From: an uncultured Lachnospiraceae bacterium
GTDB lineage: Bacteria; Bacillota; Clostridia; Lachnospirales; Lachnospiraceae
DNA: 61,081 bases
NCBI GenBank assembly: GCA_902476265.1
Contig: CABSCP010000029.1
Span: 1 to 61,081, forward strand
Reading direction: 5' to 3'
Below the pieces are notes generated by a model that was not told the DNA's origin, made no database searches, and was given only the letters and a program-made list of their open reading frames with translations. How positions within the stretch are numbered: the stretch's first letter is position 1; the number at the start of each line of letters is the position of its first letter. The position numbers and the translations under genes were made by a program. This document shows, in pieces, positions 44,345 to 52,800 of this stretch.

Positions 44345-45363
44345 CCTGTTGAAGCCCGCAGGATGACCTGGGAAGAGATATACGTGATTTCATATCTGCT
44401 GTCCGGGTGTTTGATGCGGTATAAAATCTGTTCCGCAAGGCGCATGCCGATATCTTCATTAAATACCTGTACCGTGGTCAGGCCCTCCGCAAGGGGACTT
44501 TCCATATTTCCGTCGAAACCGGAAACGGCAACGTCGCCGGGCACACGGAGCCCCCGCTTTTGCAGAAGCTGGATCAAAAGACAGGCCACATAGTCGCTGA
44601 CGCAGACGAAAGCCTCGGGCATAGAGGGAAGCGTGTCGAGAAAAGCGTCGATTTCCTCTTTATAGGTGTTCATGCCAATGGGGCCGGTGAGCATCAGATC
44701 CTGACTCAATTTCAGCCCGTTGCGCTCCAGGGTTCTGGAAAAACCTTCAAAACGTTCATAGTTGGAATGGGCATAATTGATATCACCGATGAAGCCGAAA
44801 GTTTTCCGGCCCTGTGCGATCAGATGCTCCGTGATTTCGGAAATGCTGATGCTGCTTTCCATCAGGATCAGATCCCCGTTCAATTCCGCCGGAGGCACGC
44901 TTGTCGCCGTATCCAGAAAAACCTTGGGGACGGAAACCGCCGACAGCAGCCGGAGCATCCGCTCGTTATAAATGTTCAAAATGATGATTCCGTGAGTGCT
45001 GCCGTTGGTGAGCGTGGCGGGAAGCACATAATCTTCCTCTATGGTAGAGGGCAGATAGGTGTATACCAGATTCACATTGTGGGCGGAAAGCTCTTTGGCA
45101 ATCTGATGGATGATATTCATCCAGAAAATGGAAGTCTCTGGGCGGGAAACGGCCAGCGCGATATTGGCCGGCGCGCTGCCTGCATCCGTAAGATGGGGAA
45201 CGGCAAGCTCCTCCGGGAAAGTGTAGTTTAATTCCCGTGCTCTGGTCAGGACTTTCTCACGGAGGTTATCGGAAACGCCTTCATGGCCGCTGAACACTTT
45301 CCAGACTGTGGTGCGTGAAATTCCCAGGGAACTCGCAATTTCCTGCAATGTAACTTTTTTCAT
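44326..45363 (-). CDS. LacI-family transcriptional regulator of locus C
   Basis: A 345-residue regulator: helix-turn-helix VTLQEIASSLGISRTTVWKVFSG at 3-25 and an effector-binding domain (NIALAVSRPETSIFW, HGIIILNIYNERM, KTFGFIGDINYAHSNYERF, AFVCVSDYVACLL). The start is set at the ATG before KKVTLQ, because the helix-turn-helix begins there in this family. The preceding ribosome site is weak (GGG only), and an in-frame ATG four codons upstream is an alternative. It converges with the glycan operon it probably controls. Its promoter region has TGAACAAA boxes also found in front of the importer and CBM9-like genes. Confidence 0.9.
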   Translation of the reverse strand: MKKVTLQEIASSLGISRTTVWKVFSGHEGVSDNLREKVLTRARELNYTFPEELAVPHLTDAGSAPANIALAVSRPETSIFWMNIIHQIAKELSAHNVNLVYTYLPSTIEEDYVLPATLTNGSTHGIIILNIYNERMLRLLSAVSVPKVFLDTATSVPPAELNGDLILMESSISISEITEHLIAQGRKTFGFIGDINYAHSNYERFEGFSRTLERNGLKLSQDLMLTGPIGMNTYKEEIDAFLDTLPSMPEAFVCVSDYVACLLIQLLQKRGLRVPGDVAVSGFDGNMESPLAEGLTTVQVFNEDIGMRLAEQILYRIKHPDSRYEITYISSQVILRASTGRRIVH

Positions 45364-45455
45364 AATAAAACCCATCTGCGCGCTGCGGTGCGCGCAAAAC
45401 AGACCATGGTATATCATGGAAGCCGAAACGCATTTTATCAGCAATTTTTTTGGAA

Positions 45456-45485
45456 CCTTCGCAAACGCTTCGCTTTTTGCGAAGG
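45456..45485 (-). repeat. Leader hairpin of lacI (locus C)
   Basis: CCTTCGCAAA and TTTGCGAAGG flank a 10-base loop within the untranslated leader, directly after the larger palindrome. On the minus strand it is not followed by a clean T-run. Confidence 0.6.
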
Positions 45486-45488
45486 AGC

Positions 45489-45519
45489 GGTCACACATCC
45501 GCTTCCCGGATGTGTGACC
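45489..45519 (-). repeat. 31-bp palindrome next to a TATAAT box, copy 1
   Basis: GGTCACACATCCG and CGGATGTGTGACC (13-bp arms, loop of 5) begin 3 bases after the -10 box of the lacI promoter. A second copy with the same spacing lies at 59051-59081. The eighth base pair is C-G here and T-A there, so pairing is kept although the sequence changed. It may be an operator or a 5' mRNA hairpin. Confidence 0.85.
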
Positions 45520-45522
45520 TTC

Positions 45523-45551
45523 ATTATATCATTTTGAGATAACATATTCAA
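45523..45551 (-). promoter_or_regulatory. Promoter of lacI (locus C)
   Basis: On the minus strand TTGAAT (45546-45551), a 17-bp spacer and a perfect TATAAT (45523-45528). Confidence 0.85.
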
Positions 45552-45560
45552 ATAGAATTA

Positions 45561-45579
45561 TGAACAAAATGAACAAATG
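45561..45579. promoter_or_regulatory. TGAACAAA double box, candidate regulator site
   Basis: TGAACAAAATGAACAAATG contains two direct 9-bp repeats about 10 bp upstream of the lacI -35 box. It resembles 31459-31478 in the divergent region of the importer and CBM9-like genes. Confidence 0.45.
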
Positions 45580-45603
45580 TTAAAATTTTCCGGCGCTATC
45601 TGA

Positions 45604-48600
45604 TCAGTGGAGATAGGACTGCAGCATGCCGATCAATTTCTGAATATGGATCGGCTTGGAGAGATGATCATTCATACCGGCATTGATGGAGCTTTTGATA
45701 TCGTCATCAAAAGCGTTGGCGCTCATGGCGATGACAGGAATGGTCCTGGCATCCTTCTTCTTACTTTCCCGTATTTTGACGGTTGCGGTGTGGCCGCTCA
45801 TGACCGGCATCTGAATATCCATCAGGATCAGATCATAATAATGTGCGGGATGATTTAAAAAGGCATCCAGCGCTTCTTTTCCGTTTTTAACGCAGTCTAT
45901 TTCCAGATCATAACCCGAAAGCAGGGTCTGCGTGATTTCCGCATTCAGGTCATTATCCTCCGCTAAAAGGATCCGCTTGTCGTGGAACGAAATCCCCTCC
46001 GGATTGGATGCGGACTCCTTCTTTTCTTCACATGCCGATGCAGGAGCAATTTTTGCAGGGATGGTGAAATAAAATTCGGCTCCGGCGCCCGGCTCGCTTT
46101 CCACCTGAAGGATCCCGCCCAGAAGCTCTACCAGATTTTTGCAGATGGCGAGTCCCAGCCCCGTTCCGGGGCATCCGTAAGGAGTATTGCCGTCACCCTG
46201 TTCAAAGGCGTTAAAAATAATATCCTGGTTTTCCCGACTGATGCCGCAGCCGGAATCCTTGACACGGAAGGAAAAACGGGTGGATTCCCCGGCTTCATAA
46301 ATCTCCTCCACAGTCAGGATTACCACCCCGGCGGGAGGGGTGAATTTAATGGCGTTGTTGATTAGGTTCCCGAGGATTTCCCGCAGGAACAGCGGGTCGG
46401 AAACCACCGTTTCGTGTTGGACGCGTCCGGCCTGGGTCAGCCCGATTCCGCCTTTGGTCGCCGAAAAACTATATTCGGAGATGATTTCATTTAAAAGCCT
46501 GGGCAGGTGGAAGGCGGTTTCTTTGCTTTCCATTTTTCCGCTTTCAATCTTGGACATATCCAGCACATCGTTTACCAGCATCTGAAGATGCTGCATGGCC
46601 AGCGTCATCTTATCCATACAGTCGATCAGCTTTTCCCGATTATTTAAGTTGAGACGGGCGATATCGATCATCCCCATGATCCCGTTCATGGGCGTGCGGA
46701 TCTCATGGCTCATTTTGGAAAGAAAACTGGTTTTTGCCGCGTTGGACTGGGTGGCCACAGCCAGCTGCATCTGGGTTTCTTTTAAATGCTCCTGTTCGGT
46801 CACATCCAGGAAAGTGAACTGGATGATGCCGGCATCCTTCTCTTCGGAGATATAGGAGGCAGATCCTTCGATGACGGCGGTTTTTCCGTCTTTTTTCATC
46901 AGCGTGAGACGAACATCCCGCTGCTCGCCGGGGCACTTGAGGGAACGGATGAAGGAACCGATCCGGGTCAGGCCCTGATGATGGATATCGGAAGCGGATC
47001 TGGTGAAAAAGCCGTGTTCCATTTCGGACTCATTTTCCGTGTCCAGAATATCCATTGCGATCCGGTTAGCGCACAGGATTTTCTTATTGTGGATGTCAGC
47101 CTGGATGATCCCGCATACGGCGGTGTGGTAGAGCATCGTATAGAGCTGGTCATACCGGTCGCGTTCTGTGACAATCTGTTCCAACGCCCGTTTCTCTTCC
47201 GTGGTATCCATGAAGGTGCTCTGAATCAGCCGCTTCCCGTCCGGGGTCAGAATCACTTTGGCGCTTCCCTTGACCCAGTGGATTCCGTCATTCTTATTGA
47301 ATACGCGATGTTCAAAACTGGTGCATTCCCCTTCTTCCTTCAGAGAAAGCAGTTTTTCTGAAATATATTGGATGTCGTCTGCAACCGTGACCTGAGGCAG
47401 CGTCTGATTCATCTGCTGACGGAATTCTTCCATGGTCTCATAACCCAGCATCCGGAGCGCTTCGTCGTTGGCGTTATAGCATCGCAGGGAATCATCGGAG
47501 ATCTCGTACTGGACAATGCCGCATACCACATTCTGATAGAGGGAATTGTAATAATCCCTTTCCCTTCGCAGCTGTGTTTCGTAATTTTTGATCAGTGAAA
47601 TATCGGTGATGATACATTGCAGCTCAATGCGCTGATCCTGCTGGAACAACACGGCCTGCAGAGAACACCAGCAGCAGCTGCCGGATTTCTGCCACAGCCG
47701 GCATTCGGACTTTAAAAGTCCGCCGCTGGAAAGAACCTGGGAAATCTGGGATTTTAACTGTACCCAGCCGGAGGCCCTGAGCAGATAGTCAAAACGGTTG
47801 TGCAGGTCATATTGGACCTCCTCCATCGTATAGCCCACCATATCGTAGAAGCTGTCATTGGCATATTCGATGATGAGTCCGTCGCCGTAACGGAGCCGCA
47901 GCACGCCGCCCGGCACGCTGTCCGTGAGACGCTTTAAGTCGAACTTGGCCATTTCCAGGCGCTTGGTAATGTCGAACATGGTGACCAGCACCCCGCCCGG
48001 AGTCTGGGAATGATCAAAATAGGGACGTATGCGCACCAGCCAGATCACGTTGTTGTTGTCCGTAATCTCCCGCTCGATGATCTTACCCTGCCGGGATACG
48101 GAGGTCACATCCTGAATGAAATCAGGGTAGGTACCCAGGAAATTGATCTGGGTGATGGGGCGCTCCAGATCGGAGGGACGAAGATTGGTATGTTTCAGGA
48201 TGATGGGGGTCAGCTTGCGGATGCACATTTTTTCATCGATGTAGAGCGCGCCGATATCGGCATTTAAAAGCAGGTTGTCGAAGTCGGCATTGGCGGTGGT
48301 CAGCTCCATGATTTTATTCTGATATTCCGCGTTGATGGTATAAAGCTCTTCATTAACGGACTGCATTTCTTCATTGGTACTCTGCAGTTCCTCATTGGAA
48401 GCCAGCAGTTCTTCGTTGGTGGCCTGCAGCTCTTCATTACGGGATTCGGATTCCTCCACTGCAAGCTTTAACTTCCAGTTGCTTTCACCCAGCGCGTTTT
48501 CCAGCTCCTGAATCCGGTTGTCCTTCAGCTGGCTCAAATCCAGAAGGCCGGTTTTGGGAAGTTCCTCCGGGGCGTTCTGGGAGTCGATCTGGAGCAGGTA

Positions 48601-50460
48601 AAATTCCCCTTCCGGAAGATCAAAATAACGGATCCTGACCCGGAGGATTTCATTCGGATAATCCGAAAGGCCGGTGGCCCATTCTTCCACCGACGCGGTG
48701 GGGGTGCGTTTGGCGCCGGAAAGAAGCCGGTCGATAAAGATCGTCAGGCTGGGAGAAAAGAAAAATTCCAGACTGTTGTCGAAAGCGCCGTCCTGCATCC
48801 GCATATATTTGCCGCCGCCCTGAATGACCTGAATAACTTTGAAGTTTCCGTTGAGCAGGACGGAGGGACCCGCAAGAGCGAACAGCAGCTTTTCGGAAAT
48901 GCCTGTGGTATGCAGTTTCTTGATGATATTCCGGCTTCCTTCCTCGGCGGCCCGCTGGATGGGAGAGGACCCGTTGATGTCATTCAAAGGGTAAAAAGGC
49001 GCAATCTGGGCGGAATAGTTCCGGTTTTTATTGTAAATTTTCCATTTTTTATCGATGAGATTGTAGGCTTCGTCCAAATCCCCCACGGATTCGCTGCTTC
49101 CCAGGAAAAGATAGCCTTCTTCATTCAAAAGATGGTAAAACGAGGTCAGGGCCTTTTGCTGCATTTCCGGCTTTACATAGATGAACATATTCCGGCATAC
49201 AATCAGGTCGAGCTTTGAAAAGGGCGCGTCCTTAAAGAGATTGTGTCTGGCGAAAACAATCATTTTCCGGATTTTTTCTCCCGCCATATAACCGCCGCTG
49301 ACCGGCTCGAAATATTTGTCCACAAGGGACTGCTCCAGATTTTCCAGAAGGCTTGCGGAATAAACCCCCTTCTGGGCGAAGGTGATGGCATCCTGATCCA
49401 CATCTGTGGCGAATATCTTGACCGTGGTATTCACATGGAGATGAGACATGCATTCGCAGATCAAAATGGCCAGGGAATATGCTTCCTCTCCCGTGGAGCA
49501 GGCGATGCTCCACAGGCGCAGGTTGTCTTTCTTTTTTAATATGGGAATGAGGACATTTTCGGCCAGATGCCGGTAGGCATCTTCGTCACGGAAAAAGGAG
49601 GTCACGCCGATAAGCAAATCCCGGTACAGAAGCTCCCGCTCATTTTCTGTGGAAAGCAGGTAATCCAGATATTCTGCCATACCGTGGAATTTATTCAAAG
49701 CGATCCGGCGTTCGATCCGGCGATAGATGGTGTTTGGTTTATAAATGGAGAAGTCAATGCCGGAGTAGAGGCTGACGGCATTCAGGATCCGGGCATAGTC
49801 CCCGTTGGTGTCCATACGGCCCTGGGAGTCATACTGCAGAGCACGGACATGGGGGTTGCGCAGATATTCGGCGAGGGATGCGCCGATATGGGAAACCGAA
49901 AGCGTCAGATCCACCATTCCGGTGGTGAGGGCGCTCTGGGGCATATTGTCATACTGCGCTTCCTGGGGACTCTGGACGATCACCAGCCCGCCGCTTTCCT
50001 TGATGGAACCGATGCCGATGGCGCCGTCCGAACCGCTGCCGGAAAGGACAATAGCCACCGGGTGCGCATCCTTACAGGAGGCCAGGGACTGGAAAAGGAG
50101 GTTGATGGGAAAATACAGCTGGCTGCGTTCATGAGCCTCCTCCAGATGGAAAAGGCCGTTTTTGAGGACCAGGGCTTTTCCCGGAGTATTCAGATAGATA
50201 TGGTCCGGCTGCGGGGCAGCGCCTTCCGCCGCCAGATCCACCGGAAGAGGAGAAGCTTTGCGCAGGATTTTATCCATCAGGCTCACGGCATCCGGAGAAA
50301 GATGCTGGACAACAATAAAAGAAGCGCCGGTATCGGCCGGCATATTTGCAAATAATTCCTGAAGCGCTTCCACACCGCCCGCAGACGCGCCGATTCCTAC
50401 CAGACATTTTGCGGTCTCCTGCGACGCTTCGGACGATTTTCCATTTGTTTTCTTTCCCAT
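45604..50460 (-). CDS. CheB-CheR-PAS-histidine kinase-receiver fusion protein
   Basis: A 1618-residue cytoplasmic signalling protein. CheB methylesterase domain: GIGASAGG (Ser26), VQHLSPD (His53), SGSGSDG (Asp145). CheR methyltransferase, about 210-480, with YRRIERRIALNKF, TSFFRDE and SAM site IACSTGEEAYS. A coiled coil of NEELQSTNEE repeats is near 670-720, then several PAS domains (about 730-1230), a kinase with His1252 in MSHEIRTP, an ATPase domain (NLINNAIKF, DSGCGIS), and a receiver with Asp1548 in LILMDIQMP. No receptor or flagellar genes are nearby, so it is not ordinary chemotaxis. It is a single-gene unit with GAGGGGAG before its ATG. Confidence 0.93.
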   Translation of the reverse strand: MGKKTNGKSSEASQETAKCLVGIGASAGGVEALQELFANMPADTGASFIVVQHLSPDAVSLMDKILRKASPLPVDLAAEGAAPQPDHIYLNTPGKALVLKNGLFHLEEAHERSQLYFPINLLFQSLASCKDAHPVAIVLSGSGSDGAIGIGSIKESGGLVIVQSPQEAQYDNMPQSALTTGMVDLTLSVSHIGASLAEYLRNPHVRALQYDSQGRMDTNGDYARILNAVSLYSGIDFSIYKPNTIYRRIERRIALNKFHGMAEYLDYLLSTENERELLYRDLLIGVTSFFRDEDAYRHLAENVLIPILKKKDNLRLWSIACSTGEEAYSLAILICECMSHLHVNTTVKIFATDVDQDAITFAQKGVYSASLLENLEQSLVDKYFEPVSGGYMAGEKIRKMIVFARHNLFKDAPFSKLDLIVCRNMFIYVKPEMQQKALTSFYHLLNEEGYLFLGSSESVGDLDEAYNLIDKKWKIYNKNRNYSAQIAPFYPLNDINGSSPIQRAAEEGSRNIIKKLHTTGISEKLLFALAGPSVLLNGNFKVIQVIQGGGKYMRMQDGAFDNSLEFFFSPSLTIFIDRLLSGAKRTPTASVEEWATGLSDYPNEILRVRIRYFDLPEGEFYLLQIDSQNAPEELPKTGLLDLSQLKDNRIQELENALGESNWKLKLAVEESESRNEELQATNEELLASNEELQSTNEEMQSVNEELYTINAEYQNKIMELTTANADFDNLLLNADIGALYIDEKMCIRKLTPIILKHTNLRPSDLERPITQINFLGTYPDFIQDVTSVSRQGKIIEREITDNNNVIWLVRIRPYFDHSQTPGGVLVTMFDITKRLEMAKFDLKRLTDSVPGGVLRLRYGDGLIIEYANDSFYDMVGYTMEEVQYDLHNRFDYLLRASGWVQLKSQISQVLSSGGLLKSECRLWQKSGSCCWCSLQAVLFQQDQRIELQCIITDISLIKNYETQLRRERDYYNSLYQNVVCGIVQYEISDDSLRCYNANDEALRMLGYETMEEFRQQMNQTLPQVTVADDIQYISEKLLSLKEEGECTSFEHRVFNKNDGIHWVKGSAKVILTPDGKRLIQSTFMDTTEEKRALEQIVTERDRYDQLYTMLYHTAVCGIIQADIHNKKILCANRIAMDILDTENESEMEHGFFTRSASDIHHQGLTRIGSFIRSLKCPGEQRDVRLTLMKKDGKTAVIEGSASYISEEKDAGIIQFTFLDVTEQEHLKETQMQLAVATQSNAAKTSFLSKMSHEIRTPMNGIMGMIDIARLNLNNREKLIDCMDKMTLAMQHLQMLVNDVLDMSKIESGKMESKETAFHLPRLLNEIISEYSFSATKGGIGLTQAGRVQHETVVSDPLFLREILGNLINNAIKFTPPAGVVILTVEEIYEAGESTRFSFRVKDSGCGISRENQDIIFNAFEQGDGNTPYGCPGTGLGLAICKNLVELLGGILQVESEPGAGAEFYFTIPAKIAPASACEEKKESASNPEGISFHDKRILLAEDNDLNAEITQTLLSGYDLEIDCVKNGKEALDAFLNHPAHYYDLILMDIQMPVMSGHTATVKIRESKKKDARTIPVIAMSANAFDDDIKSSINAGMNDHLSKPIHIQKLIGMLQSYLH

Positions 50461-50503
50461 GGTGAAACTCCCCTCTTTTGCAGTATTTCAATTTATCATA
50501 TCG

Positions 50504-50512
50504 ATTATATCA
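50504..50512 (-). promoter_or_regulatory. Extended -10 promoter of the CheB-CheR-kinase gene
   Basis: On the minus strand TGATATAAT is an extended -10 element, about 45 bp before the start codon; no good -35 box is seen. Confidence 0.6.
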
Positions 50513-50588
50513 CAAAATTACAAAGTGTACACCTTAGAAAGTATGAAAATGGATGAAATTTAACTAAATATTTTACTAAGTTGTTGCT

Positions 50589-51236
50589 TTACGATTTCAT
50601 CATTTTCAGGATGGCCAGAAGAATGAGAATTGCCCCTGACATCCAGGAAACGTTGACGCGCAGCCGGTCGGCCAGCTTATTGCCCAGCCAGGAACCAAAT
50701 ACAACGGCGGCCATTCCGGTGATCAGAGAGGAGAAAAAAACGGCCGCGCCGTTGACATTGCCCAGCGCCGCGCCAAACCCCGCCGCCATGCCGTCTAAGG
50801 AGAGGGCCACCGCCAGGGTGAAAGCTTCCCCGAAGGAGATGCTTTTGGAAAAGTCTGCATCCGCTTTTTCCGGATTGGCATAGACGTTCAGCACAAATTT
50901 AAAGTTCAGCAGAGAAAAACGGATGTTTTTGGAAAGAGCGCCGTGTTTCCGGATGAAGGACTTGGCCAGATTGTCCAAAAGTTTGATCAGTCCGATGGAG
51001 AAAAGGATCAGAAAGCAGATGAGAGAGCTTGCGCCGGAAGGGAGCCAGGGCCTGACCAGCGCGCCCAGGAAAAGAGAGATTCCCAGAAAACCGCTGCATA
51101 CGGAGCTGATCACAAGTACGGACGAAAAGGGGATTTTTATTTTATCGCTGCCGTAGGCGAAACTGGCCACAAAGGCGTCTAGGGAAAGGGAGGCCGCCAG
51201 GACAAAAGCCTCCAGAAATATCAGGACAACATTCAT
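50589..51236 (-). CDS. YtaF/MntP-type membrane protein
   Basis: A 215-residue integral membrane protein with six hydrophobic helices in two inverted halves. Each half has the signature SLDAF or SLDGMAAG near a helix start (about residues 18 and 145), as in the sporulation protein YtaF and the manganese exporter MntP. The central loop (about 95-135) is longer than in MntP, which favours YtaF. The ribosome site is weak. It lies alone between the large kinase and a divergent phosphatase gene. Confidence 0.85.
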   Translation of the reverse strand: MNVVLIFLEAFVLAASLSLDAFVASFAYGSDKIKIPFSSVLVISSVCSGFLGISLFLGALVRPWLPSGASSLICFLILFSIGLIKLLDNLAKSFIRKHGALSKNIRFSLLNFKFVLNVYANPEKADADFSKSISFGEAFTLAVALSLDGMAAGFGAALGNVNGAAVFFSSLITGMAAVVFGSWLGNKLADRLRVNVSWMSGAILILLAILKMMKS

Positions 51237-51355
51237 TACGGGCCTGCTTTTTTGTATTTTACCATATCTTATTCAGAGAGAAAGGGCGGGGTTACAGAAA
51301 AATCCCTTTTTCGACATACAGAAGCCGGAGACTCTTTTTTTATTTTCTTTGTTTT

Positions 51356-51379
51356 CTTTCCGGGAAAGAGAGTATAATG
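51356..51379 (+). promoter_or_regulatory. Probable promoter of the phosphatase gene
   Basis: A TATAAT box in GAGAGTATAATGACAG is preceded, with an 18-bp spacer, by TTGTTT; the spacer holds the near-palindrome CTTTCCGGGAAAG. Confidence 0.55.
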
Positions 51380-51430
51380 ACAGTGGAAACGTAAAACGGT
51401 AATTGCCCGGTGCCGGGAAAGAAAGGCGTA

Positions 51431-52486
51431 ATGATGAAAAAAGCATTAAAAGTAGTGAGCGGTATTTTACTGGCAGTTCTGGTGCTTGCGGCCGCCGGAG
51501 TGGGATACCTGACCCTGCGGGAATACCGGCCCGCACCTGTGGAAAATGTATTGCCCGGAACGGGAAGTGATTCCCTTGCGGCGGGAGAGGTGCTCACGGT
51601 CCTGACCTACAACACAGGCTATGCGGGGTTGAGTCGGAATGAGGATTTTTTCATGGACGGCGGGACGAAGGTCAAACCGGAAAGCCGGACGTTGGTGGAA
51701 GAGAATCTGGAAGGAATCTCCCGCACGCTTTTGCAGCAGGAGGCGGATATTTTTTTCCTGCAGGAAGTGGACCGGAACTCCTCCCGTACCTATCATATTG
51801 ACGAACAGGATTTTTATGAAAAGAAGCTGGAAATGCCGGGGATGTTTGCCTGTAATTTCAAATGCGACTTCGTGCCTTATCCTCTGCCGCCCATCGGAAA
51901 GGTGAACAGCGGGCTGCTGACGCTGACGGACCTGAAGGTGAATCAGGCATCCCGCATTTCCCTTCCGGAATCTTTTTCATGGCCGGTCAGGACCTGTAAT
52001 CTCAAGCGCTGTATGCTGGAAACCCGCATTCCGCTGAAAGGATCCCCAAAAGAGCTTGTGATGATCAATTTCCATCTGGAAGCCTATGACAGCGGGGAAG
52101 GGAAAATTGCCCAGAGCAAAATGCTGGCGGAAAAGCTGCGGGAGGAATACGAAAAGGGAAATTATGTGATTGCGGGAGGGGACTTTAACCAGACCTTCGA
52201 AGGAATTGACAAATACCTCATTCATAATGAGGACTACTGGAAGCCGGGAATCGTATACGACAGTGATCTGCCGGAAGGCTTTTTTTACGCCAATGCCGAC
52301 AATGTGCCCACCTGCAGGCTTTTGAACGGGCCTTACAGCGGAAACTATGAGGACTCCCAGGTTTATGTGCTGGACGGGTTTATCGTGTCGGATAATATAG
52401 AAATCAAAAAAGTGGAAAATATCGATACGGATTTTACCTATACGGATCATCAGCCGGTCCGCCTGGAAGCGGTGCTCATTCCGTAA
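51431..52486 (+). CDS. Endonuclease/exonuclease/phosphatase family protein, membrane-anchored
   Basis: A 351-residue protein with one N-terminal hydrophobic segment (VVSGILLAVLVLAAAGVGYL) acting as anchor or signal. The outside domain has the DNase-I-like fold: VLTYNTGYAG, FFLQEVDRNSSR with the metal Glu, VMINFHLEAYDSGE, VIAGGDFNQTFEG, and FTYTDHQPV with the catalytic Asp-His. Relatives cut phosphodiester or phosphoester bonds in nucleic acids, lipids or inositides. The start is the first of two adjacent ATGs. Confidence 0.88.
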   Translation: MMKKALKVVSGILLAVLVLAAAGVGYLTLREYRPAPVENVLPGTGSDSLAAGEVLTVLTYNTGYAGLSRNEDFFMDGGTKVKPESRTLVEENLEGISRTLLQQEADIFFLQEVDRNSSRTYHIDEQDFYEKKLEMPGMFACNFKCDFVPYPLPPIGKVNSGLLTLTDLKVNQASRISLPESFSWPVRTCNLKRCMLETRIPLKGSPKELVMINFHLEAYDSGEGKIAQSKMLAEKLREEYEKGNYVIAGGDFNQTFEGIDKYLIHNEDYWKPGIVYDSDLPEGFFYANADNVPTCRLLNGPYSGNYEDSQVYVLDGFIVSDNIEIKKVENIDTDFTYTDHQPVRLEAVLIP

Positions 52487-52497
52487 TCAGGAGGAAA

Positions 52498-52544
52498 TAA
52501 AAAAGACTGCAGCGCTATTCGATAGAATAACGCTGCAGTCTTCC
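52498..52544 (-). terminator. Terminator of tRNA-Ser
   Basis: AAGACTGCAGCG and CGCTGCAGTCTT flank a loop with a small inner stem; on the minus strand CTTTTTTATTT follows. It also faces the end of the phosphatase gene. Confidence 0.85.
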
Positions 52545-52555
52545 TGTTACAGCTA

Positions 52556-52641
52556 CGGAGAAGGAGGGATTTGAACCCTCGCGCCTGTTACAGCCTCCTG
52601 GTGTTCGAAGCCAGCCCCTTCAGCCTCTTGGGTACTTCTCC
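52556..52641 (-). tRNA. tRNA-Ser (anticodon CGA)
   Basis: An 86-base class II tRNA on the minus strand. Acceptor GGAGAAG with CTTCTCC, a long variable arm (GGCTGTAACAGGC region), and T arm GAGGG-TTCAAAT-CCCTC. The anticodon stem-loop reads CTGGC-TTCGAAC-ACCAG, giving CGA; its fifth pair is C-A, an unusual mismatch. CCA is not encoded. Confidence 0.93.
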
Positions 52642-52702
52642 AGCACATTCCCTATTCTAGCGGAAAACTTTTCAATATGCAAGTAGAAAATATCCGCAAG
52701 GC

Positions 52703-52731
52703 TTGTACATAATTTCAAAATATTATATAAT
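52703..52731 (+). promoter_or_regulatory. Promoter of the phosphofructokinase gene
   Basis: TTGTAC (52703-52708), a 17-bp spacer and TATAAT (52726-52731), about 70 bp before the start codon. Confidence 0.75.
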
Positions 52732-52800
52732 TCTAAGTAACAGGCGTACTTTATGAAAGTATTGGGACGAGGTGCGGCGGAATAAAAGGAGGGTTACAGT

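Noticed and set aside
52556..52641. Selenocysteine tRNA
   Set aside because: The long variable arm is normal for serine tRNA, the anticodon is CGA rather than TCA, and the acceptor is 7 bp.
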